The notes under the pieces were generated by a model, which ran no database searches, had not been told where the DNA came from, and was given only the letters and a program-made list of their open reading frames with translations. 44,612 bases of DNA, from positions 1 to 44,612 of the forward strand of contig JAPVVU010000001.1 in the NCBI GenBank assembly GCA_028571885.1, read 5' to 3'. Positions 33,067 through 42,862 of this stretch are shown piece by piece; positions within the stretch are counted from its first letter, which is position 1; each line of letters opens with the position of its first letter. Source of the stretch: Gammaproteobacteria bacterium. GTDB lineage: Bacteria; Pseudomonadota; Gammaproteobacteria; GRL18. The position numbers and the translations under genes are program-made.

Positions 33067-36015
33067 TTATGCGGGTTCTTCATTGTCGATCCCTAATGCT
33101 TGATTCACTAATTTTTTTTGTTGTGCAACATGAATTCGTGCAATACCTACTGCGGGTGCTGCTGAAGCCTCTCTACCGGCATAAATTAATGGCTGAAAAT
33201 TATTTAACTGTTTGTTTTTCGATGACTTAATTTTAGATGCATGGTCCTGGAATAATGCCTCAAGATGATGTCGTATGCTATACCATGCCCCCTGATTTCC
33301 AGGCTCTTCCTGACACCAGACAACTTTAACCGCACTTGTATACTGGTTAATTATTTCCTGGAGTTCTTTTTCAGGAAAAGGGTAGAGTTGTTCAACGCGT
33401 ATAATGGCAATATGGTTTAATTGATTTTGTTGTTTTGAGTCATGTAAGTCATAATAAACTTTACCGCTGCATAAAACGATGCGAGTAATGCTCTTTAAAG
33501 GTAAAGATGAATTAGAATTAGATGACTGTAGTGATAGAATATCCACATCATCAATCACGCGTTGAAATGTGCCTGTTGAAATTTCTTCAAGTGTGCTTAC
33601 AGCGGATTTATGACGCAATAAACTTTTAGGACTCATACAAATGAGCGGCTTTCGTGTTTTTTGCAACATCTGCCGTCTGAGCATGTGAAATACCTGAGCA
33701 GGTGTTGTCGGCACACAAACCTGCATATTGTTTTGCGCACATAATTGTAAAAAGCGCTCCAGTCTTGCAGAAGAATGTTCAGCTCCCTGGCCTTCATAAC
33801 CGTGTGGTAATAACATAACAAGCCCGCAAAGACGTTGCCACTTTTGTTCTCCTGCACTTATAAACTGGTCAATAACGACCTGTGCATTGTTAGCAAAATC
33901 ACCAAATTGAGCTTCCCATATGACCAGTGTTTCAGGATCTGTAGAGGCATAACCATATTCAAAAGCCAAAACGGCTTCTTCAGAAAGTAATGAATCAATG
34001 ACCAGGAAACTACCTAGCTTATCACTGAGATCATCCTGCATATTTCTCAGCGGCACATATGCTTCTTTTTTTAACTGATTATGCCAGACAACGTGGCGAT
34101 GAAAAAAAGTACCCCTGCCGCTGTCCTGACCCGATAAACGAATATTATAGCCGTCATTAATCAGCGCGGCATAGGCTAATGTTTCTGCATAGCCCCAGTC
34201 TAAAGGCAGTGCTCCCGCTGTCATTTTATGACGATCACAAACGATTTTTTCTACCCGTGCATGACGTTCAAATCCTTCGGGCAATTGCTCCAGTTGATCC
34301 ATTAAAAATTTAATTTTAGGCAAATTTATTGCGGTTTTGACAGGCTGGTTTAAATCATTACCTATATATTTTTTCCAGTGAAAAGCAATGGAATCATCAA
34401 TCACTATATTAATATTTGGTGCCACACATTGACCCGCTTCTATGTTGCTTCGATATTCTGTTCTGAGGTGTTCAGATTCCTCCAGGGTATAAATTTCAGC
34501 ATCACTTATTTGTTGAATATATATTTCTCTTGTTGTGGGCAACGCTTTGATAATTTTGTACATCATAGGTTGGGTGGCAGAAGGTTCATCAGCTTCATTA
34601 TGACCATGACGACGATAACAAACCATGTCAATTACCACATCTTTCTTAAATTTCATGCGATAATCTAATGCCAGTTTAGCAATAAAAACAACGGCCTCAG
34701 GATCATCGCCATTGACATGAAAAATGGGTGCATTAATCATTTTTGACACTTCTGTGCAATATTGGGTTGAGCGAACATCCCTGACATTACTGGTGGTAAA
34801 TCCAATCTGATTATTAATAACAATATGAATGGTGCCTTTAGTCGAAAAACCTCTGGATTGTGACATTTGAAAAGTTTCCATGACAACACCCTGGCCTGAA
34901 AAAGCCGCATCACCATGGACTTGAATGGGAATAATCTGATCACCTGTCTGATCAAAGCGACGTACCTGGCGGGCGCGTACCGAACCTTCAACCACGGGAG
35001 AGACTATTTCAAGGTGTGACGGATTAAATGCAAGTGTTAAATGCATCGAAGATTGAGGGGTTAAAATATTAGATGAAAACCCCATGTGATATTTCACATC
35101 CCCCGTATACTCGCCATTTTCTTTTTTACCTTCAAATTCATCAAACAGTTCGCCTGGTGTTTTGCCAAGAATATTAACCAGTACGTTCAAACGTCCACGG
35201 TGCGCCATACCAATCACTGTTTCTTTAATACCATATAATGCTGATGACTGAACGAGTTCATCAAGCAAGGGGATAAGGGACTCAGCGCCTTCAAGTGAAA
35301 AGCGTTTCTGACCTACGTAACGAGTATGCAGGTATCTTTCCAGGCCTTCAGCGGCAGTTAAGCGGCGTAAAATACGCTGACGGGCTTTATAATGAAGTGT
35401 TGGAATACTGATGACACTCTCAAGTTTATTCTGTACCCAGCGTTTTTCGGTGGTTTCATTCATGTGCATGTACTCAGCACCGATGCTATGGCAATATGTT
35501 TGTTGTAAAATACGTAATATTTTCTTCAGACTGGCCCGGTCATCTGTATTTAAAGAACCCGTATCAAATTCTAATTTAAGATCAGCTTCAGATAATTGAT
35601 GGTATTGAAGCGTAAGTTCGGGAATATTTGTAGTATTTTCAGTGTACAAAGGGTTCAGGTTAGCTTTGAAATGACCTAATATTCTATATGAATTAATAAG
35701 CTGCAGCACTCGAACCTGCTTGCGTTCGTAACCTATGTCAATATGTTGTGATTTATTTTTCTCTGAAGTGCTTAGGTCTTGCTGAGGACATTTTTTTTGT
35801 TTTAATGCCAATTGCTTAAAGTGTCGGCGAATATCTGCATGAGACACCTCTTTTTGAGTGTCCTGTAGTTCGTTTAAAGCATCAAATTGTTGCCGCCATT
35901 GAGGTTTAATTGCCTCAGGATTTTCAAGATATGTCTCATACATCGATTCAAGCCAGGAAGCATTGGCAACATCCAGCCAGGCGCTTTCTTGTGTGCTTTT
36001 CATATCATCAGGCAT
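33067..36015 (-). CDS. sucA: 2-oxoglutarate dehydrogenase E1
   Basis: 982 residues, slightly longer than the E. coli enzyme (933). An N-terminal E2-binding segment is followed by the thiamine diphosphate domain: MAHRGRLNVLVNILGK, AFNPSHLEIVSPVVEGS, HGDAAFSGQGVVMETF and VINNQIGFTT. The second half has GQDSGRGTFFHRHVVWH, WEAQFGDFANNAQVVIDQFI and MLLPHGYEGQGAEHSSARLERFLQL. It decarboxylates 2-oxoglutarate and reductively succinylates the lipoyl group of SucB. Two in-frame ATGs lie close together at the start; the first was used. It is the first gene of the operon and divergent from the peptidase. Confidence 0.97.
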   Translation of the reverse strand: MPDDMKSTQESAWLDVANASWLESMYETYLENPEAIKPQWRQQFDALNELQDTQKEVSHADIRRHFKQLALKQKKCPQQDLSTSEKNKSQHIDIGYERKQVRVLQLINSYRILGHFKANLNPLYTENTTNIPELTLQYHQLSEADLKLEFDTGSLNTDDRASLKKILRILQQTYCHSIGAEYMHMNETTEKRWVQNKLESVISIPTLHYKARQRILRRLTAAEGLERYLHTRYVGQKRFSLEGAESLIPLLDELVQSSALYGIKETVIGMAHRGRLNVLVNILGKTPGELFDEFEGKKENGEYTGDVKYHMGFSSNILTPQSSMHLTLAFNPSHLEIVSPVVEGSVRARQVRRFDQTGDQIIPIQVHGDAAFSGQGVVMETFQMSQSRGFSTKGTIHIVINNQIGFTTSNVRDVRSTQYCTEVSKMINAPIFHVNGDDPEAVVFIAKLALDYRMKFKKDVVIDMVCYRRHGHNEADEPSATQPMMYKIIKALPTTREIYIQQISDAEIYTLEESEHLRTEYRSNIEAGQCVAPNINIVIDDSIAFHWKKYIGNDLNQPVKTAINLPKIKFLMDQLEQLPEGFERHARVEKIVCDRHKMTAGALPLDWGYAETLAYAALINDGYNIRLSGQDSGRGTFFHRHVVWHNQLKKEAYVPLRNMQDDLSDKLGSFLVIDSLLSEEAVLAFEYGYASTDPETLVIWEAQFGDFANNAQVVIDQFISAGEQKWQRLCGLVMLLPHGYEGQGAEHSSARLERFLQLCAQNNMQVCVPTTPAQVFHMLRRQMLQKTRKPLICMSPKSLLRHKSAVSTLEEISTGTFQRVIDDVDILSLQSSNSNSSLPLKSITRIVLCSGKVYYDLHDSKQQNQLNHIAIIRVEQLYPFPEKELQEIINQYTSAVKVVWCQEEPGNQGAWYSIRHHLEALFQDHASKIKSSKNKQLNNFQPLIYAGREASAAPAVGIARIHVAQQKKLVNQALGIDNEEPA

Positions 36016-36052
36016 ATATGAACTCTTGGTAATTATTTCTGTAATATTTTAA

Positions 36053-36082
36053 ATAATAGTCACTATTTGAAACTTTTCACAA
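36053..36082 (-). promoter_or_regulatory. Promoter for sucA operon
   Basis: On the minus strand TTGTGA (36082-36077) and TATTAT (36058-36053) are separated by 18 bp, and transcription would begin near 36046, about 30 nt before the sucA start. The plus strand of this 191-bp region also shows TTGTAT at 36121-36126 and ATATCT at 36145-36150 with an 18-bp spacer, a weak candidate for the peptidase. Confidence 0.5.
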
Positions 36083-36206
36083 AAATGACCAAAAAAAACA
36101 AGCTTTCTGCTATTTTTTTCTTGTATCCTGCTAAAAGTGATACCATATCTAGTTTGGCCCTGCCTTAAAAACATTATAAATAAAATAATTTGGAGTTCTG
36201 TCTGGA

Positions 36207-39200
36207 ATGACTGTTGCAGCTGATACGAATACTATAGATAACACTACAAACCACACAACTAATTCACTTTTATCTGAAGCAGCAATGTGTCATGAATCAT
36301 TTGAATGGATCCGCAGTGAAAAAATTGAATCACTGGATATCATTGTTAACCAGTTCCAGCATAAAAAAACCGGGGCTCTGCATTACCATATTGCCGCAGA
36401 TAATGATGAAAATGTTTTTCTGGTCGCTTTACGTACAATTCCTACTGACTCAACGGGTGTAGCACATATACTTGAACACACTGCTTTGTGCGGCAGCAAG
36501 AAGTATCCTGTTAGAGACCCATTTTTCATGATGGTTCGGCGTTCTTTAAATACTTTCATGAATGCTTTTACCAGTAGTGACTGGACAGCTTACCCCTTTG
36601 CGAGTCAAAACAGGAAAGATTTCAATAATCTGCTTGATGTTTATCTTGATGCCGTTTTCTTCTCTACATTAGATGAACTGGATTTTGCTCAGGAAGGGCA
36701 TCGTCTTGAATTTGAACAACCAGAAGATGCTAATTCTGAGCTGCAATTCAAAGGCGTTGTTTTTAATGAAATGAAAGGTGCCATGTCCTCAACGGTGAGT
36801 TCATTATGGCAAACGGTCAGTAAATACCTCTTTCCTACAACTACATATCACTTTAACAGTGGCGGGGAACCTACTGATATCCCTGATTTAAGCTATGAAC
36901 AATTGAAAGATTTTTATAAAATTCATTATCACCCGAGTAATGCTGTTTTTATGACTTTTGGAGATATTCCCGCCCATATTCATCAGGAAAAATTTGAAAA
37001 GCAGGTTTTGTCACATTTTCAGCGCCTTGATCGGACTATTCAAGTTAATAATGAAAAACGTTATTTTTCACAACTTAACATTGAGGAAAGTTACCCGCTT
37101 GATGCAGAAGAAGATCAGAACAACAAAACGCATCTGGTTATGGGCTGGCTTTTGGGACAGAGTATCAATCTGGAAGAACAGCTGGAAGCACAATTTTTAT
37201 CCAGTTTACTCTTAGAAAATTCCGCTTCGCCACTCATGCTGGCACTGGAAACAACAGATCTGGGTAATTCACCATCACCCTTATGCGGACTTGAAGATTC
37301 TAATAAAGAAATGAGCTTCATTTGCGGCCTGGAAGGCTCAACACCTGAAAATGCACAGGCGCTCGAGGCGTTGGTTTTAAGTGTTCTACAGGATGTTGCT
37401 GAAAATGGCATTGAAAAAGAGCATATTGATGCTGTTTTACATCAATTAGAATTAAGTCAGCGAGAGATTGGCGGCGATCACTACCCATTTGGTCTGCAAT
37501 TAATTTTATCTGGCTTATCGACAGCCATTCATCGTGGTGATGTCATCAAGCACATGAATCTTGACCCTGCATTGCAAACATTGCGTGATAAAGCAAAGAA
37601 CCCTGAATATGTTAAAAATCTTGTCACTACACAATTGCTTAACAATCCTCACCGGATAAGAGTCACATTTAAACCTGATGACAAGTTAGAGCAACGACGT
37701 AATGAAGCAGAAAAGGCTCACTTAGCCAGTATCAAAGCCGCTATGACTCAAAATGAGCAGGAAAATCTGATTAATTTTGCTGCAAAGCTGGCTGAAAGAC
37801 AAAACCAGATTGAAACGGGCATTGATGAAATCCTGCCCAAGGTAACCATTGAAGATGTACCTGAAACAATAAAAATACCTCAAAATCATGAACAAATTTA
37901 TAAGGAAGAGCAATCTGAATTAAAAATTTCACATTTTAATCAGGGTACCAATGGGCTTGTCTACCAGCAGTTAATCCTTGATATGCCTGAATTAACAGAA
38001 GAAGAACGACAGTATCTGCCTTTATTTAATTATTGTTTTGGTGAGTTAGGCTGTGGTGAAAGCGATTATTTGCAGATGCAAATCCGCCAGTCTCAAATTT
38101 CAGGGGGTATTCATGCCAGTAGTAGTCTGCGTGGTAAAATAGATGATGAGCAACAGGTTCAGGGTTTTTATACCGTGTCAGGTAAATCCTTATTGAGAAA
38201 TCATCATGCCATGACGCAGCTGCTTAAACAATCATTTCAGGAAATGCGTTTTGATGAAACGGATCGCATTAAAGAACTTATTTCTCAATTGAGAACGCGA
38301 AAAGAAAACAGCATTACAGGAAGTGGTCATTCCCTGGCAATGCAGGCTGCCTCAAGTGGTATGAGTCCGGTAGCGCACCTGAATCACAAAAATAGCGGAC
38401 TCGCCAGTATAGCCTTTATTAAGGATTTGGACTCTGGCTTACAAGATGGCTTACAAGATGAGTCGCAAGATGACTTACACAAAGACGATGCAATTTCTAA
38501 ATTGACACAAATACTAACGAATATACACGATAAATTGAAACAAGCGCCTGCTCAGTTCTTATTGGTCTGCGAAGAAGAGGCTTATCAGTCATGTTGTGAT
38601 GATATTCTACAGAACTGGGATACTGTCAGCCTGAACAAAAAGGATGCTGATGCCTCTGATGTATTAAACTTAGCCCATATTAAAGAACATGTTAAACAGG
38701 CCTGGTTAACGAGCACTCAGGTTAACTTTTGTGCAAAAACTTATGCCACTGTGCCTGTTGGTCATCCTGATGCCGCCCCATTAACCATCCTTGGCGGCTT
38801 TTTAAGAAATGGATTTTTACACCGTTGCATCCGAGAGCAGGGCGGTGCCTATGGTGGTGGTGCCTCTCAGGATTCTGCTAATGCCTGTTTCAAGTTTTTT
38901 TCTTATCGTGATCCCAGATTATCAGATACATTCAATGATTTTGAACAATCAATTCAGTGGTTACTTGAGACACCACATGAATACCAGGCATTAGAAGAAG
39001 CAATTTTAGGCGTGATCAGTAGTCTTGATAAGCCGGCTTCCCCGGCGGGTGATGCCAAACAGGCTTTTCACAATAATTTGTTTGGCCGTAGTGCAGACCA
39101 AAGACAGAAATTCAGACAGGAAATACTTGCAGTGACTGTTGATGATCTTATTCGAGTTGCAAAATGTTATTTAACTGTCCAGGAAAATAGTATGGCGGTC

Positions 39201-39266
39201 ATCAGTAATCATGAACACGAGAAAGAATGTGCTGCACTGGGATTAGACATTATCAATCTTACTTAA
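36207..39266 (+). CDS. M16C zinc metallopeptidase, PreP-like
   Basis: 1019 residues, the usual length for the presequence-protease branch of the insulinase family. The inverted zinc motif HxxEH is H87-ILE-H91 in VAHILEHTALCGSKKYPVRDPF, and E188 in GVVFNEMKGAMSS supplies the third ligand. The C-terminal half carries the second pair of insulinase folds, with REQGGAYGGGASQDS near residue 880. Organellar relatives degrade free targeting peptides; bacterial roles are unproven, probably peptide clearance in the cytoplasm as no signal peptide is seen. A four-unit 12-bp repeat (38436-38483) adds the acidic stretch LQDGLQDESQDDLH near residue 745. GGAG at 36192-36195 precedes the start. Confidence 0.93.
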   Translation: MTVAADTNTIDNTTNHTTNSLLSEAAMCHESFEWIRSEKIESLDIIVNQFQHKKTGALHYHIAADNDENVFLVALRTIPTDSTGVAHILEHTALCGSKKYPVRDPFFMMVRRSLNTFMNAFTSSDWTAYPFASQNRKDFNNLLDVYLDAVFFSTLDELDFAQEGHRLEFEQPEDANSELQFKGVVFNEMKGAMSSTVSSLWQTVSKYLFPTTTYHFNSGGEPTDIPDLSYEQLKDFYKIHYHPSNAVFMTFGDIPAHIHQEKFEKQVLSHFQRLDRTIQVNNEKRYFSQLNIEESYPLDAEEDQNNKTHLVMGWLLGQSINLEEQLEAQFLSSLLLENSASPLMLALETTDLGNSPSPLCGLEDSNKEMSFICGLEGSTPENAQALEALVLSVLQDVAENGIEKEHIDAVLHQLELSQREIGGDHYPFGLQLILSGLSTAIHRGDVIKHMNLDPALQTLRDKAKNPEYVKNLVTTQLLNNPHRIRVTFKPDDKLEQRRNEAEKAHLASIKAAMTQNEQENLINFAAKLAERQNQIETGIDEILPKVTIEDVPETIKIPQNHEQIYKEEQSELKISHFNQGTNGLVYQQLILDMPELTEEERQYLPLFNYCFGELGCGESDYLQMQIRQSQISGGIHASSSLRGKIDDEQQVQGFYTVSGKSLLRNHHAMTQLLKQSFQEMRFDETDRIKELISQLRTRKENSITGSGHSLAMQAASSGMSPVAHLNHKNSGLASIAFIKDLDSGLQDGLQDESQDDLHKDDAISKLTQILTNIHDKLKQAPAQFLLVCEEEAYQSCCDDILQNWDTVSLNKKDADASDVLNLAHIKEHVKQAWLTSTQVNFCAKTYATVPVGHPDAAPLTILGGFLRNGFLHRCIREQGGAYGGGASQDSANACFKFFSYRDPRLSDTFNDFEQSIQWLLETPHEYQALEEAILGVISSLDKPASPAGDAKQAFHNNLFGRSADQRQKFRQEILAVTVDDLIRVAKCYLTVQENSMAVISNHEHEKECAALGLDIINLT
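38436..38483 (+). repeat. Four tandem 12-bp units inside the M16C peptidase gene
   Basis: Units at 38436, 38448, 38460 and 38472. The first two are identical (GGCTTACAAGAT), the third and fourth diverged. They encode GLQD GLQD ESQD DLHK in frame, so the gene stays open. The insertion falls in an apparent surface loop. Confidence 0.8.
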
Positions 39267-39273
39267 ATTAGTC

Positions 39274-39422
39274 GTAACTACTTACCATGATAAATACAAA
39301 GGGCTGTGGTTGCTTGTTTTTAAGGCTTTGTACTGTTTGAGCGCAGCGAGTTTTCAAAGTCTTAAAAACGAGTGACCATAGACCTGCAATGGTTATGATT
39401 TGTAAATACGCTGAATAGTTAC
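39274..39422. repeat. Imperfect hairpin element with inverted ends between peptidase and YciC-like genes
   Basis: The element is bounded by GTAACTA (39274-39280) and its complement TAGTTAC (39416-39422). Inside, GTTTTTAAGGCTTTG (39316-39330) pairs with CAAAGTCTTAAAAAC (39355-39369) with one G-U, and 39301-39315 pairs loosely with 39370-39384 by several wobble pairs. The loop holds TTTGAGCGCAGCGAGTTTT, a GC-rich palindromic core unlike its AT-rich surroundings. The build (short inverted ends, internal folding, no gene, about 150 bp) is that of a MITE or REP-like element. A partial match to its right end is at 1727-1744. Confidence 0.6.
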
Positions 39423-39471
39423 AATTAATCTTACTTATAAACAACTTAGTTAACTGGGACTAATACTGTTA

Positions 39472-40158
39472 ATGACACAAACATTTAAAGAAGCCTTTTA
39501 TTTTTTTCGAATAAATCTTTTAAAATTATTAGCTTATACATTTTCTATCGGTATTTTGGTAATTTTATTAGCACAAATACTCGTGCCGTTTTTTTTTGGC
39601 GGTATGGCCGCTGAAGAAATAAGTCCGGAAACTATCAGGCCTTTTGCGCAAATAATGAATTTACTCATACAACCTATTTATACTGGCGGACTGATTGCAT
39701 TAATTTTTAGCCTGGCAACAGAACAGGGGAGAGGTATTCTTAATTGTTTACTGGCAGGTATCAAGCGCTGGCCATACATGCTGTTGGCTAATGTTATCAC
39801 TACATTTTTGATTTTTTGTGGTTTTGTTTTGTTTGTTTTGCCTGGAATCTGGTTATTTACCCGATTATTTTTAGTGCCCTATCTGGTTATGTTAAAAAAT
39901 CAAACACCTTTTGAAGCCATAGCAAATAGTTATCGTTATACTAAAGGGTATAGCATGACAATTTTGATTGATATTGTCTTATTAATTATTATTTCTTTTG
40001 TTTTTCTGCTCATTTTAAGTTTTTTACAGCTGGCACATCCTATCCTGTTACTTTTATTCTTACTGCTGTTTCAAAGCATGGCTTATGTTATTTATTATCG
40101 CCATTATGAAATTTTGTTAGCAACGCAGTTAAAAATAATAGAAAATGAGGAAGTCTAG
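39472..40158 (+). CDS. YciC/UPF0259-like inner membrane protein
   Basis: 228 residues with about five or six membrane segments: near 17-38, 65-82, 98-122, 128-140 and 160-205. The central signature FVLPGIWLFTRLFLVPYLVMLKNQTPFEAIANSY resembles the PGI...P.ML...P segment of YciC. The function of this family is not known. It is followed after 97 bp by the PilZ gene. Translation may be helped by the region upstream, but no clear ribosome-binding site is seen (GGGAC, 39456-39460, is the nearest). Confidence 0.7.
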   Translation: MTQTFKEAFYFFRINLLKLLAYTFSIGILVILLAQILVPFFFGGMAAEEISPETIRPFAQIMNLLIQPIYTGGLIALIFSLATEQGRGILNCLLAGIKRWPYMLLANVITTFLIFCGFVLFVLPGIWLFTRLFLVPYLVMLKNQTPFEAIANSYRYTKGYSMTILIDIVLLIIISFVFLLILSFLQLAHPILLLLFLLLFQSMAYVIYYRHYEILLATQLKIIENEEV

Positions 40159-40255
40159 TATATAAATTATGTGGACATATCATATATTTAAGCTATATTT
40201 ACAAAAAGCCGTTTACTAAAAATAAGTAATAAAAAAGTTATAAATTCAAAAATAT

Positions 40256-42391
40256 ATGTCCCAAACAGCTGATAATTCTATCTCAAGCGATAGTTATTTC
40301 AAAAAAATTAAAAAACAATTTCCTGATCTTGTTGGTTGTTATCAGCCTAATATTTTCCCTTTAGGTTACTTTGTTAGACGAAGTGAACCTCGATTACTCT
40401 ATGTTATGCCTCTGACGATGTTTTATGGTGGTGTAAAATACCCGGTCAAAAGTAAAAATTTATCCACGAATGGTTTACAAATTTTTATGCCCAGAACCTT
40501 TGTTCAGGAAGGCAAAACTGTACAAATTACTTTTGATAAATTTATTGAGAATCAAAATTCAATACTTGGCGGTATGGATGAATTTACACCTTATAAGAAC
40601 ATTGAATATTTAATCAAAGAGGTTAAACATGCAGGTGACAAAACATACCTTAGCTTAATTCAGGTCAGCTTACCTGCAGCCACAAGGGACTTTTTTAACC
40701 GTTTTATCGCAGGCAATCGTTTACGTTATAAAATTGATGCCTCAGATCGTATTTGTGCCTCCAAAGCTCAGTATTATGAAAACCTTTATTCACTTAATAT
40801 GCAGCATGTGCCTATGTTTATACATTGGACCCATGACTTAGGGTTTTATATTGATACAGTAATAAAAACAAATCGAAATAAAGATTTTTTTAATTACATC
40901 AGTGATAGCAGCCATGATGAAAGATTAAAAGCCGGACCTCAATTTAATACTTTTTGCATACCACAACGAATTGAAAAGTTTGCAGAAATGGCACGTAATA
41001 ATGAGTCTTCCATTTTATTTACTTATTGGGAGCATAATGAATTTCATTCAGTCTTTGATTTTGAGCTGGAAAACCGCAATGAAATGTCACAGATTGCCGT
41101 CAAAGTAAAAACATGTAAAGGTCGAATTTATAAAGCATTAACCAACCTTAATAAAAAACCAGCAGCAGAAAAAATTACTGCTATGTTGAGTAAAATACAA
41201 AGAATTGATGCAATGGCATCAAAAGTGATAGATAAACGTGCATCTGAGTCAATTGCTCAGGTTATTTTTATAGACATCACTAAAATATTTTGCAGGCAGA
41301 ATATTTTTTTAACACCATTGGAATTTATTTCTGGAGAAGCACTTAGTTTATCTGTGATCTGCAATAATAAAAAAATAAGAATGGCTGATGGCCAGGTTAT
41401 TGAAACATTTGATGAAACATCATTTCGTCACCCGGATATTGTTAGTTTTAATGTTGATCACCATCGATATGATCCACGATACCAATATGAAATGGACGTT
41501 TCTGTTAAATTCAATAACCAGATTTATGCTGCAAAAACAATTGATTTTTCACGTTCTGGTCTGGGATTGGTGATTCGTCAGGAGGTTGATATCACAAAAG
41601 ACGCCTTGATAGAAATTACCTTCTCCAGCTTGATGATAAAAGGCATATCAACACAACTCAAAGATCTTACTCACCGTGTTATGATTGCCAGAAGAAGAAA
41701 TGATGGTCTTTTTCTTGGCGTTATTCGAAATACCAATGATTGCCACCGAACCATTAATCAATTTTTTTCAAATCTGGTTAAACGCAATAGAAGCAAATTA
41801 GAATTATGTGTTAAAGATAAAATCGATACGGTTAATACCACATTTTACGAAGCATTTGTTACAGAAAATATGCAAACTATTCCTATTGTTATTACCAGAG
41901 ATAGAAATGATCAACACTACATTCGTGAGGTTGGCTTAACCGAAACACCCTGTGGGCTGGCTGAAAAGCTTTATGTAGAAGGCCATGGCTATGATTTTCG
42001 TTTTCTGACCACTGAATTGCGACTCAATGAATTCCATCAACGAGCAAATAAAGCGTCGGAAAAAAATTCTCAGAGTTTTATGCTGTTTTTGTTCATAGAT
42101 GAAAATGAGCTTGGCCATAAAAGTATTTTTTCTATCACTGATTTTGAGCTTATTAACAACGATCAGCTTGATCTGTTAATTGACTTTATTTTAAAAAATA
42201 ATGGTGTGTGTATTAATATTAAGTTTATGAACAACTTAGTAGTTGATAAACTCTATCGGAATATGACATTAGATAAAGTTGAAAAATTAAATAAGGCTTC
42301 AGCAAAATTATTAGCTCAGGAATACAAAGAAATCATTGGTTTTGCAGAGATGATTGATTTGACCGATGAATATCGTAAATTATATAATTAA
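40256..42391 (+). CDS. Tandem PilZ domain protein, probable c-di-GMP receptor
   Basis: 711 residues, soluble, no signal. Two PilZ domains are recognised by their ligand motifs. The first (about 40-150) has RRSEPR (R42xxxR46) and NLSTNG (68-73). The second (about 400-505) has RYDPR (403-407) and DFSRSG (429-434). Both therefore keep the RxxxR and D/NxSxxG residues that bind c-di-GMP. The region between them (about 155-390) is large, alpha/beta-like, with HVPMFIHWTHDLGFYIDTVI and a LEN-type helix, and the C-terminal 200 residues are unassigned. The protein probably senses c-di-GMP made by a GGDEF protein such as the one at 1852-4206. The output is unknown. Confidence 0.85.
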   Translation: MSQTADNSISSDSYFKKIKKQFPDLVGCYQPNIFPLGYFVRRSEPRLLYVMPLTMFYGGVKYPVKSKNLSTNGLQIFMPRTFVQEGKTVQITFDKFIENQNSILGGMDEFTPYKNIEYLIKEVKHAGDKTYLSLIQVSLPAATRDFFNRFIAGNRLRYKIDASDRICASKAQYYENLYSLNMQHVPMFIHWTHDLGFYIDTVIKTNRNKDFFNYISDSSHDERLKAGPQFNTFCIPQRIEKFAEMARNNESSILFTYWEHNEFHSVFDFELENRNEMSQIAVKVKTCKGRIYKALTNLNKKPAAEKITAMLSKIQRIDAMASKVIDKRASESIAQVIFIDITKIFCRQNIFLTPLEFISGEALSLSVICNNKKIRMADGQVIETFDETSFRHPDIVSFNVDHHRYDPRYQYEMDVSVKFNNQIYAAKTIDFSRSGLGLVIRQEVDITKDALIEITFSSLMIKGISTQLKDLTHRVMIARRRNDGLFLGVIRNTNDCHRTINQFFSNLVKRNRSKLELCVKDKIDTVNTTFYEAFVTENMQTIPIVITRDRNDQHYIREVGLTETPCGLAEKLYVEGHGYDFRFLTTELRLNEFHQRANKASEKNSQSFMLFLFIDENELGHKSIFSITDFELINNDQLDLLIDFILKNNGVCINIKFMNNLVVDKLYRNMTLDKVEKLNKASAKLLAQEYKEIIGFAEMIDLTDEYRKLYN

Positions 42392-42439
42392 GCAAATCTC
42401 TAACCCCAGCAACTAGTATCATTTCAAGAATAGAATCAA

Positions 42440-42862
42440 ATGCCCAAATTGGAACATAAAATATTTACAAAAATTGAAATTTTTAATAATAATGCCGAGC
42501 AATTTATTAAAAATGAACGATTTTCTGATGCTATAAAAGAATACCAAAAGGGCTGGAATACTCTTCCCGAACCTAAACAATTATGGGATGCAGCCTTATG
42601 GCTCAAAGTAGGGCAGGCTGAATGTCTTCTTGCCTTAGATGATTTCAAACAGGGCAAACAAAAATTGCTTGAGGCGATGCTTTGTAGTGGTGCTGTTAGT
42701 AACCCTCTTGTTCATTTATTATTAGGTATTTGTTGTTTTGAATTAGATGAGAAAAAAACCGCCCGCGAAGAGTTACAAATTGCCTACGATCTTGAAGGCG
42801 CAGGTATTTTTCAACAGGGTGATGAAAAATATCAGCAGTTCCTTATGCAACAATCAAATTGA
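42440..42862 (+). CDS. Small TPR-type protein
   Basis: 140 residues, helical, no signal peptide. About three TPR-like helix pairs are visible: AEQFIKNERFSDAIKEYQKGW, WLKVGQAECLLALDDFKQG, and LLLGICCFELDEKKTAREEL, ending with AYDLEGAGIFQQGDEKYQQFL. The closing segment (DLEG..IF...DEKY..FL) is reminiscent of TPR proteins encoded near polymorphic toxins, which act as immunity partners, but no toxin gene is nearby, so that reading is weak. It is 7 bp from the next gene (WD40 lipoprotein), strongly suggesting an operon. Confidence 0.75.
   Translation: MPKLEHKIFTKIEIFNNNAEQFIKNERFSDAIKEYQKGWNTLPEPKQLWDAALWLKVGQAECLLALDDFKQGKQKLLEAMLCSGAVSNPLVHLLLGICCFELDEKKTAREELQIAYDLEGAGIFQQGDEKYQQFLMQQSN

Noticed and set aside
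34378..34668. 96-codon plus-strand frame opposite sucA
   Set aside because: Antisense to the conserved thiamine diphosphate enzyme; rich in His, Tyr and Ile as expected for a shadow frame.
42440..42862. Immunity protein of a polymorphic toxin
   Set aside because: Only the closing motif resembles such proteins; no toxin, Rhs or PAAR gene is present in the window.
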